From the NCBI RefSeq assembly GCF_006352065.1, contig NZ_CP040915.1, positions 3,038,001-3,102,000 of the forward strand: a stretch of DNA of 64,000 bases. The letters run 5' to 3'. This DNA is from Georgenia yuyongxinii. Its GTDB lineage: Bacteria; Actinomycetota; Actinomycetes; Actinomycetales; Actinomycetaceae. Below are positions 27,207 to 36,590 of this stretch, piece by piece; within the stretch, counting starts at the first letter, position 1, and every line of letters starts with the position of its first letter. A model generated the notes under the pieces. That model was given only the letters and a program-made list of their open reading frames with translations. It was not told the origin of the DNA and did not search any database. A program made the position numbers and the translations under genes.

Positions 27207-28544
27207 ATGAAGAAGTCACTGCTCGCGGCCACCAGCCTCGGCACCGCACTCGCCCTGACCCTCGCCGCGTGTTCGGGTGGCGGCAACGCCGGCGACTCCG
27301 GCACCACCGGCGGAGCGGGGGGCGACGGCGCCCAGCAGGTCACGTTCCTCACCCACTGGGGCCCGGAACAGGTGGGCATGCTCGAGGAGGCGGCCGCCGC
27401 GTTCACCGAGGACAACCCCGACATCACCGTGAAGGTGCAGGCCGTGCCGTTCGGCAACCTGCTCTCCACCCTGCGCACCCAGGGCGCCTCCCCCGACGGC
27501 CCGACCATCGTGGGCATCTACGACGCCTGGCTGCCCGAGCTGGTTCGCGACGGCCTGGCCGCCCCCGCCCCCGACGACGTCGCCGGTGAGGTGGAGGCAA
27601 ACTGGCCGGAGAGCGTCGTCGGCGCCGCATCCCAGGAGGGCGCCGTCCACGGCATCCCGAACGAGGTCGACCTCTACCAGCTCAACTACAACAAGGCGAT
27701 CTTCGACGAGGCCGGCGTCGCCGAGCCGCCGGCCGACTGGGACGCCCTGGTCGACGCGTCCACGAAGATCAGCGCGACCGGGCCGCAGGGCATCGGGTTC
27801 ATCACTAGCTGGAACTCCGGCGCGGTGCACCCCTTCCTCTCCCTGCTCGCCTCGAACGGTGGCAGCTTCCTCAACGAGGACGGCACCGCCTCCGAGCTGA
27901 CCAGCCCCGAGGCGATCGAGACCGCCGAGCTCTACCAGCGCCTGGTGGACGAGGGCCTGACGGACCCGTCGAAGTCGACCGCCAACGCCAACACCACCGG
28001 TCCGTACCTGGACAACTTCGTCAACGGCAACACCGGCATGATCATCATGGCCAACTGGTGGGAGGCCTCCCTGCAGGACGCCATGGGTGACTCCTTCAGC
28101 GACGTCGGTACCGCCCCCATCCCGGTGGGCCCGAGCGGCTCGGAGTCCTCGTCGATCTCCTACTCGTGGATGACCATGGTCAACGCTAACGCCGAGGACG
28201 CCACGCAGGGCGCCGCGTGGGAGTTCCTCAGCTGGCTCAACGGCCCGGACTCCGGCGAGGCCGGCTCCTCGGCCATGGGTGACATCCTCCTCTCGATGGG
28301 CATCCTGCCCTCGCGCAACTCGGACATCGAGGCCCACTCCGAGGAGCTGGAGACCGAGTTCCTCAGCTCCTACGTCGCCGCGCTGGACACCGCCACGCCG
28401 TTCCCGACGGTGCTCGGCGGCCCGGCCGCCACGGACGCGCTCCAGCGTCAGATCGAAGCCCTGCTCAACGGGCAGGTCGACGCGCAGACCGCGATGAAGA
28501 CGGCGGCCGCCGACGTCGACGCCGCCCTGGCCTCCGCCCAGTAG
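27207..28544 (+). CDS. ABC sugar importer, substrate-binding lipoprotein
   Basis: 445 residues. A lipoprotein signal peptide ends at the lipobox LTLAACSGGG (Cys ~22), followed by a Gly-rich linker and a family-1 solute-binding fold (VTFLTHWGPEQVGMLEEAAAAFTEDNPDITVKV...). AAGGAGCATCCTG stands before ATG 27207. It is followed by two CUT1-type permeases, separated from them by a strong hairpin that would favour higher expression of the binding protein. MurNAc, a muropeptide sugar or a chitobiose-like substrate is inferred from the neighbouring murQ/murK/murR. Confidence 0.93.
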   Translation: MKKSLLAATSLGTALALTLAACSGGGNAGDSGTTGGAGGDGAQQVTFLTHWGPEQVGMLEEAAAAFTEDNPDITVKVQAVPFGNLLSTLRTQGASPDGPTIVGIYDAWLPELVRDGLAAPAPDDVAGEVEANWPESVVGAASQEGAVHGIPNEVDLYQLNYNKAIFDEAGVAEPPADWDALVDASTKISATGPQGIGFITSWNSGAVHPFLSLLASNGGSFLNEDGTASELTSPEAIETAELYQRLVDEGLTDPSKSTANANTTGPYLDNFVNGNTGMIIMANWWEASLQDAMGDSFSDVGTAPIPVGPSGSESSSISYSWMTMVNANAEDATQGAAWEFLSWLNGPDSGEAGSSAMGDILLSMGILPSRNSDIEAHSEELETEFLSSYVAALDTATPFPTVLGGPAATDALQRQIEALLNGQVDAQTAMKTAAADVDAALASAQ

Positions 28545-28551
28545 CACGCCA

Positions 28552-28582
28552 GTGGCCGGGGCGGCAGCCCCGCCCCGGCCAC
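28552..28582 (+). terminator. Attenuating hairpin after the substrate-binding gene
   Basis: A perfect 13-bp stem, GTGGCCGGGGCGG with CCGCCCCGGCCAC, with a 5-base loop, eight bases beyond the stop. Probably partial termination or mRNA stabilisation between the binding protein and permease genes. Confidence 0.75.
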
Positions 28583-28591
28583 GGCCCCGCA

Positions 28592-28645
28592 CCGCCCGAA
28601 CCGAACGAACCGCCCGAACCGAACGAACCGCCCGAACCGAACGAG
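28592..28645. repeat. Three tandem 18-bp repeats before the permease gene
   Basis: CCGCCCGAACCGAACGAA occurs at 28592 and 28610, with a one-base variant at 28628. The last unit ends in ACGAGGA, just ahead of GTG 28660, so the array sits in the leader between hairpin and permease start and may affect its translation. Confidence 0.95.
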
Positions 28646-28659
28646 GATGTGACGACGCA

Positions 28660-29607
28660 GTGACCACGCTGAAGGCCGTGGGGGAAGGGCCCGCCGTGCG
28701 GGTCCTGCCCCCGGCCCCCCGCTCCCGGAACCGACGGCGCACACAGGCAGGCTGGTCGGCGCTGTTCCTCAGCCCCACGCTGCTGATCATCGGCACCTTC
28801 ATCGTGGTGCCGATGATCATGACGGTGTGGATCAGCTTCCACCAGTGGTCGATGTTCACCCCGATCAACGACATGACGTTCGTCGGCCTGGACAACTACG
28901 CCCGGCTGCTGACCGATTCCACCCGCGTGCAGGCGGTCGCCAACACGGCGGTCTACGTGGGGCTGAGCGTCCTGTTCACGGTGCCACTGGCGCTGCTCGT
29001 CTCGCTCCTGCTCTACTTCCCGACGCTGCGCGGCAAGCACGTCGTGCGCGTCATCCTCTTCGCCACCTATGTCATCCCCACGGTCGCCATCGTCATCATC
29101 TGGTCCAACATCTACGCCCCGGGGTACGGGCCGCTCAGCGCCTCGCTCGAGGCGATCGGCATCCCCTCGCCGGCGTGGCTGAGCGATCCGTCATGGGCGC
29201 TGGTCTCACTGGTCATCTTCAACGTGTGGCAGATGCTCGGCTACTACGTGATCCTGCTGACCGCGGGGCTCACCCAGATCCCCGAAGAGCTCTACGAGGC
29301 GGCGAAGCTCGACGGCGCCGGCATCGTCCGCCGGACCGTCTCCATCACGGTCCCACTTCTCCGCCGCTCCTTGGTGTTCGTCATCCTCATGACATTCATC
29401 AACTCGATCCAGGTGTTCGACCCGATCTACCTGCTCACCCAGGGTGGCCCCGCCGGCTCGACGAACGTCGTCTCCTTCGAGATCCAGCGCTCCGCCTTCC
29501 AGTACGGCGTCGCCGGCGAGGCGAGCGCCATGGCCGTGTCGCTGTTCATGATGATCGTGGTCATCGGCGCCGTGCTGGGCATCATCATGAAGGGACGCGC
29601 CAAGTGA
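28660..29607 (+). CDS. ABC sugar importer permease 1
   Basis: 315 residues with six membrane segments and the EAA loop EELYEAAKLDGAGIVRRTVSITVPLLRRS near residue 215, typical of MalF-like CUT1 permeases. GTG 28660 is the first start compatible with the frame after the tandem repeats. Its stop overlaps the start of permease 2 (GTGA, 29604-29607). No ATPase gene is present in the cluster. In actinobacteria such importers usually share the MsiK ATPase encoded elsewhere. Confidence 0.93.
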   Translation: MTTLKAVGEGPAVRVLPPAPRSRNRRRTQAGWSALFLSPTLLIIGTFIVVPMIMTVWISFHQWSMFTPINDMTFVGLDNYARLLTDSTRVQAVANTAVYVGLSVLFTVPLALLVSLLLYFPTLRGKHVVRVILFATYVIPTVAIVIIWSNIYAPGYGPLSASLEAIGIPSPAWLSDPSWALVSLVIFNVWQMLGYYVILLTAGLTQIPEELYEAAKLDGAGIVRRTVSITVPLLRRSLVFVILMTFINSIQVFDPIYLLTQGGPAGSTNVVSFEIQRSAFQYGVAGEASAMAVSLFMMIVVIGAVLGIIMKGRAK

Positions 29608-30497
29608 GTACCGCCGTCGTCACCGCCTCTGCCCCCGTCCGGCCCGCCGCGGCCCGCCGGAAGCTCCCCGCACGGCAGGTCGTCACCCGGGTGGTTTTGT
29701 ACCTGCTGCTCGCCGTCGTCGTGCTGATCCCGCTCTTCCCGCTGTACTGGCTGGTGATCTCCGCGTTCAAGACGCCCGCCGAGTTCGTGCAGATCCCGCC
29801 CACCCCCTTCCCCGCCGAGCCCACGCTCAACCCGCTGACGACGGCGCTGACCGACGTGCCGTTCTTCCGGTCGATGGCCAACAGCGTGATCATCGCCGGC
29901 GGCGCCACGATCTCGGTGGTCATCACCTCGATCTTCGCCGGGTACGTCTTCGCCAAGCACCAGTTCCGCGGCAAGGACGTGCTGTTCTGGGCGATCGTGT
30001 CGACGATGTTCCTGCCGCCGATCGTCACCCTCGTGCCGCTGTACCACCTGGTCTCCAGCATGGGCCTCGCGGACACCTACCTCGGCGTCATGCTGCCGTG
30101 GCTGGCCAACGCGTTCGGCATCTTCCTCATGCGGCAGTTCATCATGGAGGTGCCCGACGAGCTGATCGAGGCGGCCCGGGTGGACGGCGCCGGCGAGCTG
30201 CGGATCGTGTGGCAGTTCGTCATCCCGCTGCTGAAGCCGGCCGTGGTCACCCTCGCGGTGTTCATGTTCGTCTACGCGTGGAACAACTTCCTCTGGCCGC
30301 TGTCCATCCTGCGCTCGGAGGCGATGTACCCGGTGGTGCTCACCCTCAACCGGTTGATGTCGTACACGATGAGCTTCGAGTTCCAGAATGTCGTGATCGC
30401 CGGCGCCCTTGTGGCGTCGCTTCCCACCCTGCTGGTCTTCCTCGTGGCCCAGCGGGTCTTCGTCCAGGGGATCGCCTCCACCGGCGTGAAGGGCTGA
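29604..30497 (+). CDS. ABC sugar importer permease 2
   Basis: 297 residues, MalG-like, with six membrane segments and the EAA loop PDELIEAARVDGAGELRIVWQFVIPLLKPA. The start overlaps the previous stop by four bases. The next gene, the D-lactate dehydrogenase type flavoprotein, starts five bases after its stop, so all belong to one transcript. Confidence 0.94.
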   Translation: MSTAVVTASAPVRPAAARRKLPARQVVTRVVLYLLLAVVVLIPLFPLYWLVISAFKTPAEFVQIPPTPFPAEPTLNPLTTALTDVPFFRSMANSVIIAGGATISVVITSIFAGYVFAKHQFRGKDVLFWAIVSTMFLPPIVTLVPLYHLVSSMGLADTYLGVMLPWLANAFGIFLMRQFIMEVPDELIEAARVDGAGELRIVWQFVIPLLKPAVVTLAVFMFVYAWNNFLWPLSILRSEAMYPVVLTLNRLMSYTMSFEFQNVVIAGALVASLPTLLVFLVAQRVFVQGIASTGVKG

Positions 30498-30502
30498 CGT
30501 TC

Positions 30503-33500
30503 GTGCCCGGCACGCCTGCCCCCCGGATCGCGGCGGGCGCCTCGCAGGTGGCGGCGGCCTCGCCGGTCGCGGCACGTACCTCCTCCGCGACGTCGGGGCA
30601 GGACCTGACCGACCCGCTCGTCGCGGACCTGGTCGCGGCTCTGGGCGCCGACGTGGTGCTCGCCGCCGCGGCCGACCGGCACGCCCGCGCGCACGACGCG
30701 TCCCACTTCCTGCTCGTCCCGCGCGTCGTCGTCGTGGCCCGCGACGCCGACGACGTCGCAACCACCCTCGCCGTCGGCACCCGCCACGCCACCCCGGTCA
30801 CCCTGCGCTCGGGCGGGACAAGCCTGAGCGGGCAGGCCATCAGCGACGGGGTGATGGTGGACGTCCGCCGGCACTTCCGCGGTATCGAGGTGCTCGACGG
30901 CGGTGCCCGGGTACGCGTTCAGCCGGGGGTGACCGTCCGGCAGGTCAACGCCCGCCTGGCCGCGGTGGGCCGCAAGCTCGGGCCGGACCCGGCCAGCGAG
31001 GGGGCGTGCACCATCGGCGGTGTCGTGGCGAACAACTCCTCCGGCATGTCCTGCGGCACGGTGCACAACACCTACTCGACGCTGGAGTCGATGAAGCTGG
31101 TCCTGCCCAGCGGAACCGTGCTGGACACGGCCGCCCCGGACGCGGACGAACGCCTGCGCCGCCTGGAGCCCGCCCTGCACGCCCGGCTCGTGGAGCTGCG
31201 GGACCGGGTGCGGGGCGACGAGGAGTCCGTGGCGACCCTGCGCCGCCAGTTCGCCATGAAGAACACCATGGGCTACGGGCTCAACGCCTTCCTCGACCAC
31301 ACCACGCCGGCCGAGATCCTCGCCCACCTGCTCGTCGGCAGCGAGGGCACCCTGGGGTTCGTCACCTCGGCCGTCTTCCGCACGGTGCCGCGGCACCGGC
31401 ACGCCGCCACCGGGCTGCTCGTCTTCGCCGACCTCGAGGCCGCGACGTCGGCGCTGCCGCTGCTGGTGGGCACCGGTCCGGCGGCCCTGGAGCTCATGGA
31501 CGCCGCGTCACTCCGGGTGGTGCAGGCGGATGTGGACGTGCCCGAGCTGATCCGCGACCTCGCCGTCCTCGACCACGCCGCGCTCCTGGTGGAGTACCAG
31601 GAGGCCGACGGCGCCGGGCTCGACCGCGTCCGAGCGGCAGCGATCGCCGCGATCGACACCCTGCCGCTGACCGCGCCCTACGAGCTGAGCACCGACCCAG
31701 CCGGCCGGGCCGGGCTGTGGCACATCCGCAAGGGGTTGTACGCCGCCGTCGCCGGTGCCCGCCCCTCAGGGACGACCGCCCTGCTCGAGGACGTCGTCGT
31801 GCCCGTCGAGCGGCTCGCCCACACCTGCGCCGAGCTCACCACGCTGTTCGCCCACCACGGATACGCCGACGGCGTGATCTTCGGCCACGCCAAGGACGGC
31901 AACATCCACTTCATGCTCACCGGCCGGTTCGACGAACCGGCCGGGCGGGCGCGCTTCGCCGCCTTCACCGAGGACATGGTGCAGCTGGTCCTGGCCCAGG
32001 GCGGCTCCCTCAAGGCCGAGCACGGCACCGGCCGGGTCATGGCGCCGTTCGTCGAGCGGCAGTACGGCCCGGAGCTGTACGCCGTGATGCGCGAGCTCAA
32101 GGATGCCTGCGACCCGACCGGGGTGATGAATCCGGGCGTCATCATGACCGCGGACGCCACCGCGCACCTCAAGCACGTCAAGACCTCTCCGCCGGTGGAG
32201 GCAGAGGTCGACCGCTGCGTGGAGTGTGGCTACTGCGAGCCGGTGTGCCCCAGCAAGGACCTGACCCTCACGCCCCGCCAACGCATCGTGCTGCGCCGGG
32301 CGATCGCGCAGGCCCAGCTCGACGGCGACCACGAGCTCGTGGCAGAGCTCGAGCGTGACTTCGAGTATGGCGGGCTCGAGACCTGCGCGGTGGACGGCAT
32401 GTGCCAGACGGCCTGCCCGGTGCTCATCAACACCGGCGACCTGGTCAAGCGTCTGCGCTCGTCCGGGCACTCCGCCCCCGAGCGCGCGGTGTGGTCCGCC
32501 GCCGCCCGGCACTGGGACGCGACGACGGTCGCCGCAGCCCGGGCCCTCGACGTCGCCGGAGCCGTGCCGGCCCCGCTCGTACGAGGTCCCAACCGGCTGG
32601 GCCGCGCCGTGATGGGTGAGGAGGTGCTGCCCTTGTGGTCGACGGATCTACCCAGGGGCGGGACGCGCCGGTCCCGCACCGCTGCTCAGGGGTCCCGGGC
32701 AGCCGCGGCGCCCCCCGTATCCGAGGCGCCCCCCGCGCCCCCCGTGCCCAGCGAGCCCGCCGCGCCCGCCGCGCCGGCCGCACCCGCCCCCGCGGCGCTT
32801 GCCGTGCCCGTCGCGCCCGAAGTACCCACCGCGCCGGCCGCACCCATCACACGGGCCGCACCCACCACACCGGCCGCAGTCGTCGCGGTCTTCCTGCCCT
32901 CGTGCCTGAGCGCCATGTTCAGCCCGGCCGGCGGCGGTCCGGGCTCCCAGCGCAGCTTCCAGGAGCTGTGCGCGCGCGCCGGCGTCGAGCTGGTCATCCC
33001 CGACGACGTGGACTCGCTGTGCTGCGGCACGCCCTGGGCGTCGAAGGGGCTCGCCGCCGGGCGGCGGGCCATGCGGGAGAAGGTGCTGGCCTCGTTGCGG
33101 GTCGCCACGCGCGACGGGGAGCTGCCGGTGGTGTGCGACGCGTCGTCGTGCACCGAAGGCCTGGAGAACCTAGTCGCGTCCGCGGGCACCAGCCGGCCGA
33201 TCCGGGTCGTCGACTCGGTCGACTTTGTTGTCGAGCACGTGCTGCCGGCGTTGCGCGTGCCCGAACGCGTACCCACCATCACGGTCCACCCGACGTGCTC
33301 CTCGACGCGTCTGGGCAGCACCGACTCGCTCCTCGCCGTCGCCGGCGCGATCGCCGACGAGGTGTACGTGCCCCCCGACTGGGCCTGCTGCGCCTTCGCA
33401 GGCGACCGCGGCATGCTGCACCCCGAGCTGACCGCCTCGGCGACCGCCGCCCAGTCCCAGCAGGTCAACGAGTTCGGGGCGGTCGCGCACGCGTCATGCA

Positions 33501-33601
33501 ACCGGACCTGCGAGATCGGGATGAGCCGGGCCACCGGTCGCGAGTACCGCGGGATCCTCGAGCTCCTCCACGAAGCGGCAGAGCCACCGCCGACGGTGTA
33601 G
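30503..33601 (+). CDS. FAD/Fe-S D-lactate (2-hydroxyacid) dehydrogenase, fused form
   Basis: 1032 residues. An FAD-binding domain (~60-250, VTLRSGGTSLSGQAISDGVMVDV; PDPASEGACTIGGVVANNSSG) precedes an FAD-oxidase C domain (~280-550), two 4Fe-4S Cys clusters (CVECGYCEPVCPS ~572; CAVDGMCQTACP ~627), and two CCG domains (LPSCLSAMF...LCCGTPW; HPTCSSTRL...WACCAFAGDRG). A roughly 80-residue Pro/Ala linker (~713-793) separates the Fe-S and CCG parts and is unusual. Such enzymes oxidise D-lactate or D-2-hydroxyacids and pass electrons to the respiratory chain. Being in the MurNAc operon, it probably consumes the D-lactate freed by MurQ. The GTG start five bases after the permease stop is tentative. 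Confidence 0.9.
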   Translation: MPGTPAPRIAAGASQVAAASPVAARTSSATSGQDLTDPLVADLVAALGADVVLAAAADRHARAHDASHFLLVPRVVVVARDADDVATTLAVGTRHATPVTLRSGGTSLSGQAISDGVMVDVRRHFRGIEVLDGGARVRVQPGVTVRQVNARLAAVGRKLGPDPASEGACTIGGVVANNSSGMSCGTVHNTYSTLESMKLVLPSGTVLDTAAPDADERLRRLEPALHARLVELRDRVRGDEESVATLRRQFAMKNTMGYGLNAFLDHTTPAEILAHLLVGSEGTLGFVTSAVFRTVPRHRHAATGLLVFADLEAATSALPLLVGTGPAALELMDAASLRVVQADVDVPELIRDLAVLDHAALLVEYQEADGAGLDRVRAAAIAAIDTLPLTAPYELSTDPAGRAGLWHIRKGLYAAVAGARPSGTTALLEDVVVPVERLAHTCAELTTLFAHHGYADGVIFGHAKDGNIHFMLTGRFDEPAGRARFAAFTEDMVQLVLAQGGSLKAEHGTGRVMAPFVERQYGPELYAVMRELKDACDPTGVMNPGVIMTADATAHLKHVKTSPPVEAEVDRCVECGYCEPVCPSKDLTLTPRQRIVLRRAIAQAQLDGDHELVAELERDFEYGGLETCAVDGMCQTACPVLINTGDLVKRLRSSGHSAPERAVWSAAARHWDATTVAAARALDVAGAVPAPLVRGPNRLGRAVMGEEVLPLWSTDLPRGGTRRSRTAAQGSRAAAAPPVSEAPPAPPVPSEPAAPAAPAAPAPAALAVPVAPEVPTAPAAPITRAAPTTPAAVVAVFLPSCLSAMFSPAGGGPGSQRSFQELCARAGVELVIPDDVDSLCCGTPWASKGLAAGRRAMREKVLASLRVATRDGELPVVCDASSCTEGLENLVASAGTSRPIRVVDSVDFVVEHVLPALRVPERVPTITVHPTCSSTRLGSTDSLLAVAGAIADEVYVPPDWACCAFAGDRGMLHPELTASATAAQSQQVNEFGAVAHASCNRTCEIGMSRATGREYRGILELLHEAAEPPPTV

Positions 33602-33815
33602 CCCCAGCGGCCGGCCCGGCAGGAACGGATTCCACGGCGTGCGAGCAGGCCCGATCGGGCTACCCGACCGCAGCTCGGCACACCCGAACCTGCGTCAGGA
33701 ATGCTGGCAGGTCCTCGTCGCCCAACCTTGCCGGCGCCCGAGCGGGACCACACAACGGCGGCCGACCGCCGTCGCCGGGCAGCGGCGGGCAGTGGCGGGC
33801 AGCGGCGACGCCGCC

Positions 33816-36590
33816 CTAGTCCGTCACCTCGAAGAACCCGTGCGCACCCCGCTCGGCGTCGACCATGGCGTGGGAGACGAACGGGTAGTTGCCCGCCTCC
33901 GGGAACGTCATCTCGACAAACCCGCCCTGCGCGGCCACCAGCGGCAGCACCTGCGCGCCGCCGGTCGGGTCGCCGCCGACGTCCTGCGGCCCGCCCACGG
34001 TGTACGCCCCCTCGGTGTAGACCGTGTCGAACTGACCGCCGACCACATGGAAGGCGCTGCCGCGGGAGGGACCGGCGTCGAGCACCCACACGCGGACGCT
34101 CTCGCCCACCCGGGCGGGCAGCCGGTCGTGGTCGTACTGGTTCGCGTAGCCGTTGAAGAGCACCAGGTCGGGCGTCTCGGCGGCGATCTTCGCCGCGTCG
34201 GCGGGGCCGCCCACCTCGCCGAGGTAGGCCTCGGACTGCACGAGCACGTACTCGCGGTCCACCTCGGTCAGGTTCGGCGGGTCGATGATGACCGCGCCGA
34301 ACATGCCGTTGGCGATGTGCATCGACATCGGCATCGTCGAGCAGTGGTACATCCAGATCCCGCTGCGCGTGGCGGTGAAGTTGTACGTCAGGGACTCCCC
34401 CGCCGCGATCGTGCGCATCGGCCCGTCCGGGGCGAGGGCGCCGGCGTGGAAGTCGATGGAGTGCCCGATGGTGCCGTCGTTGACCAGGGTGATCTCGAAC
34501 CGGTCGCCGACCTTGCCGCGCAGCGTCGGGCCGGGCGCGGTGCCGTTGAACGTCCACCGCTCCTGCGCCACGCCGGGCGCCACCTCGGCCTGGACCTCGG
34601 TGACGGTGAAGGTCACCTGGTGCACGGTCGCGTCCGGGGCCGGCGGCAGGGCGGCGTCGTGGGCCTCGAAGTCCTCACCGGGGTCGGCCTGCAGGTCGAG
34701 CAGGTCGGTCGCGGGAGTTCCCGTGCCCGACGGCGCGCCATGCCCCGCGGCCGCGTGGTCGCCGGTGGAGGTGCCCCCGTCGTCCCCGGACGCCACCGGG
34801 GCAGCGCCGACGGCGACGATGTCCAGGGTCATGCCCATCTGGCGGTGGCCGGCCACGGAGCACCAGCCCTCGAGGTCGCGGCCGATCACGCCGACCTCGA
34901 CCGTGGCGGTGCCGCCGACGCTGAGGCGGCCGGTGGACGCGCCGGTCTCGAGGACGAGGTCATGGACGTCGGTGCCGGTGTTGGTCAGCTCGATGATCAG
35001 TTCGTTGCCGGCGGGCACCTCGATGACGTCCGGGGTGAACCGCATGCCCTCGACCTGCACCTGGACGGTGGTGGTCTCGCCGGTGGCGGCGACGTCGGCG
35101 GACGCGGAGGAGGCACCGAGGCCGGCTGCGGCCGGGTCGCCGGCCACGCCGAGGACCACCGCGAGCGCCACGGCGCCCACGCCCCACGCGCCACCGAGGC
35201 GGCGACGCACCGGCGGCGCGCCGACCCGCAGGTCCCCGGTGACGAGGTCGTCGTCGCGGCGGCGGATGGCCCGGCGCCGCGCGAGGCCGGCGCGGGCCAG
35301 TAGCACGAGGAAGGCGACCATGACGGCCAGGCCGAGCATCGACGTCGTCACCCGCACCAGCGAGGGCAGCGGGAGGACGAACAGCACCAGGCACAGGTTG
35401 AGGGTGACGACGCGGGCGACGGCGGCGCGGTCCATCTCCTCGTTGACGGCGCGGACCACGGACGGGCCGCCGCCGAGCATGACCGGCGCGAGGTAGCTCA
35501 GTGCGCCGAGCAGCACCTGCCCGGCGAACCCGGCGGCGAAGGGCGCGACCAGGACGCCGAGGCCGTCGACGGCGGCGGGCCAGGTGGCGGCGGTGGCCAC
35601 GACCACGCCGAGCGCGGCGACGCAGAACGCGAACCACGCGACGGCGGCGGCCGCGGACAGGCTGGCGAACGAGGCGGGCGCCTTGGTGCGCGCGATGGTG
35701 ACCATCGGGCGGACCACCAGCGCGATGCCGGCCAGGTACACCACGGCACCAGCGACGGCGAGCGGGCGCAGGCCCGTGAGGGCGGCGGCGTCGACCACCA
35801 GCACGCCGGCGACGAGCACCCACAGCGCCCGCCCGGCGGCGAGCGGGGCGCCGGGGACCATCTTGGTGCGCAGCATGGTGGGCCACAGGACCACGAGGGT
35901 GCCCAGCACGGTCAGTCCGACGAACCCGAGCAGCATGGTGGTCACGTGGGCGACGTAGAGCTGGGCCTGGACGTCGGCGTCGGTGGTGGTGCGGGCGAGC
36001 AGCACGCCCAGGCCGGCCCCGGCGGCGAGGAACGCGACCGCCAGGACGTAGAACAGGGAGAGCTTGCCGAACCGGGCCATGAGCGCCCCGCGCCGCTGGC
36101 GCAGGATGACCCCGCCGTGAACGAGCGCGACCAGCGCCACCAGCGCCGCGCCGGCGGTGAGGACGGCGTCGTTGCCGGTGGTCATGCCGGCCACGACGCC
36201 GAGGGCACCGACGGTGTGCGCGGCGAGCCGGGCGACCATGAACGGCTGCCCGCCGGGCGCGGGGCGGCCGAGGAGGGTGTCGGCGAAGTGGCTGGACCAG
36301 ATAAGGATCGCCGAGGTGACCGCGCCGAGCAGCATGAGGTGCGTGAGCAGCCAGGCCGACTCCGGCAGCCACCGGTGCACGACGGCGGCGACGGCGGCGG
36401 CTGCCAGCCAGGCGATGACGACGGCGTTGGCCCGCACGTGCCAGGTGCGCCGGTTCAGGCCGGGCCGGGTGGGGCGGGCTGCGCCGTCGGGGCTGAGGCC
36501 CGGGCCGGTTCCGGTGCCGGTGACGCCCGGCCGGGGTGCTGTGTCGAGGCGGGTGCCGCCGTCGCGCGGGGGGCCGACAGGGATGGTCAT
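33816..36590 (-). CDS. nirK: Copper nitrite reductase (NirK) fused to a membrane domain and a cupredoxin
   Basis: Reduces nitrite to NO at the outer membrane face. 924 residues in three modules: ~1-480, about ten or more membrane segments; ~505-600, a cupredoxin with possible type-1 copper ligands (VHDLVLE, WCSVAGHRQMGM); ~655-924, the two-domain NirK. The NirK part keeps the expected ligands: GHSIDFHAG (type-1 and type-2 His), MYHCSTMPMSMHIANGM (His, Cys, His, Met) and SAFHVVGGQF (type-2 His). The extra cupredoxin could pass electrons into NirK. ATG 36590 overlaps the stop of the NnrS-like gene (ATGA). Separate membrane and enzyme genes are more usual. Confidence 0.92.
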   Translation of the reverse strand: MTIPVGPPRDGGTRLDTAPRPGVTGTGTGPGLSPDGAARPTRPGLNRRTWHVRANAVVIAWLAAAAVAAVVHRWLPESAWLLTHLMLLGAVTSAILIWSSHFADTLLGRPAPGGQPFMVARLAAHTVGALGVVAGMTTGNDAVLTAGAALVALVALVHGGVILRQRRGALMARFGKLSLFYVLAVAFLAAGAGLGVLLARTTTDADVQAQLYVAHVTTMLLGFVGLTVLGTLVVLWPTMLRTKMVPGAPLAAGRALWVLVAGVLVVDAAALTGLRPLAVAGAVVYLAGIALVVRPMVTIARTKAPASFASLSAAAAVAWFAFCVAALGVVVATAATWPAAVDGLGVLVAPFAAGFAGQVLLGALSYLAPVMLGGGPSVVRAVNEEMDRAAVARVVTLNLCLVLFVLPLPSLVRVTTSMLGLAVMVAFLVLLARAGLARRRAIRRRDDDLVTGDLRVGAPPVRRRLGGAWGVGAVALAVVLGVAGDPAAAGLGASSASADVAATGETTTVQVQVEGMRFTPDVIEVPAGNELIIELTNTGTDVHDLVLETGASTGRLSVGGTATVEVGVIGRDLEGWCSVAGHRQMGMTLDIVAVGAAPVASGDDGGTSTGDHAAAGHGAPSGTGTPATDLLDLQADPGEDFEAHDAALPPAPDATVHQVTFTVTEVQAEVAPGVAQERWTFNGTAPGPTLRGKVGDRFEITLVNDGTIGHSIDFHAGALAPDGPMRTIAAGESLTYNFTATRSGIWMYHCSTMPMSMHIANGMFGAVIIDPPNLTEVDREYVLVQSEAYLGEVGGPADAAKIAAETPDLVLFNGYANQYDHDRLPARVGESVRVWVLDAGPSRGSAFHVVGGQFDTVYTEGAYTVGGPQDVGGDPTGGAQVLPLVAAQGGFVEMTFPEAGNYPFVSHAMVDAERGAHGFFEVTD

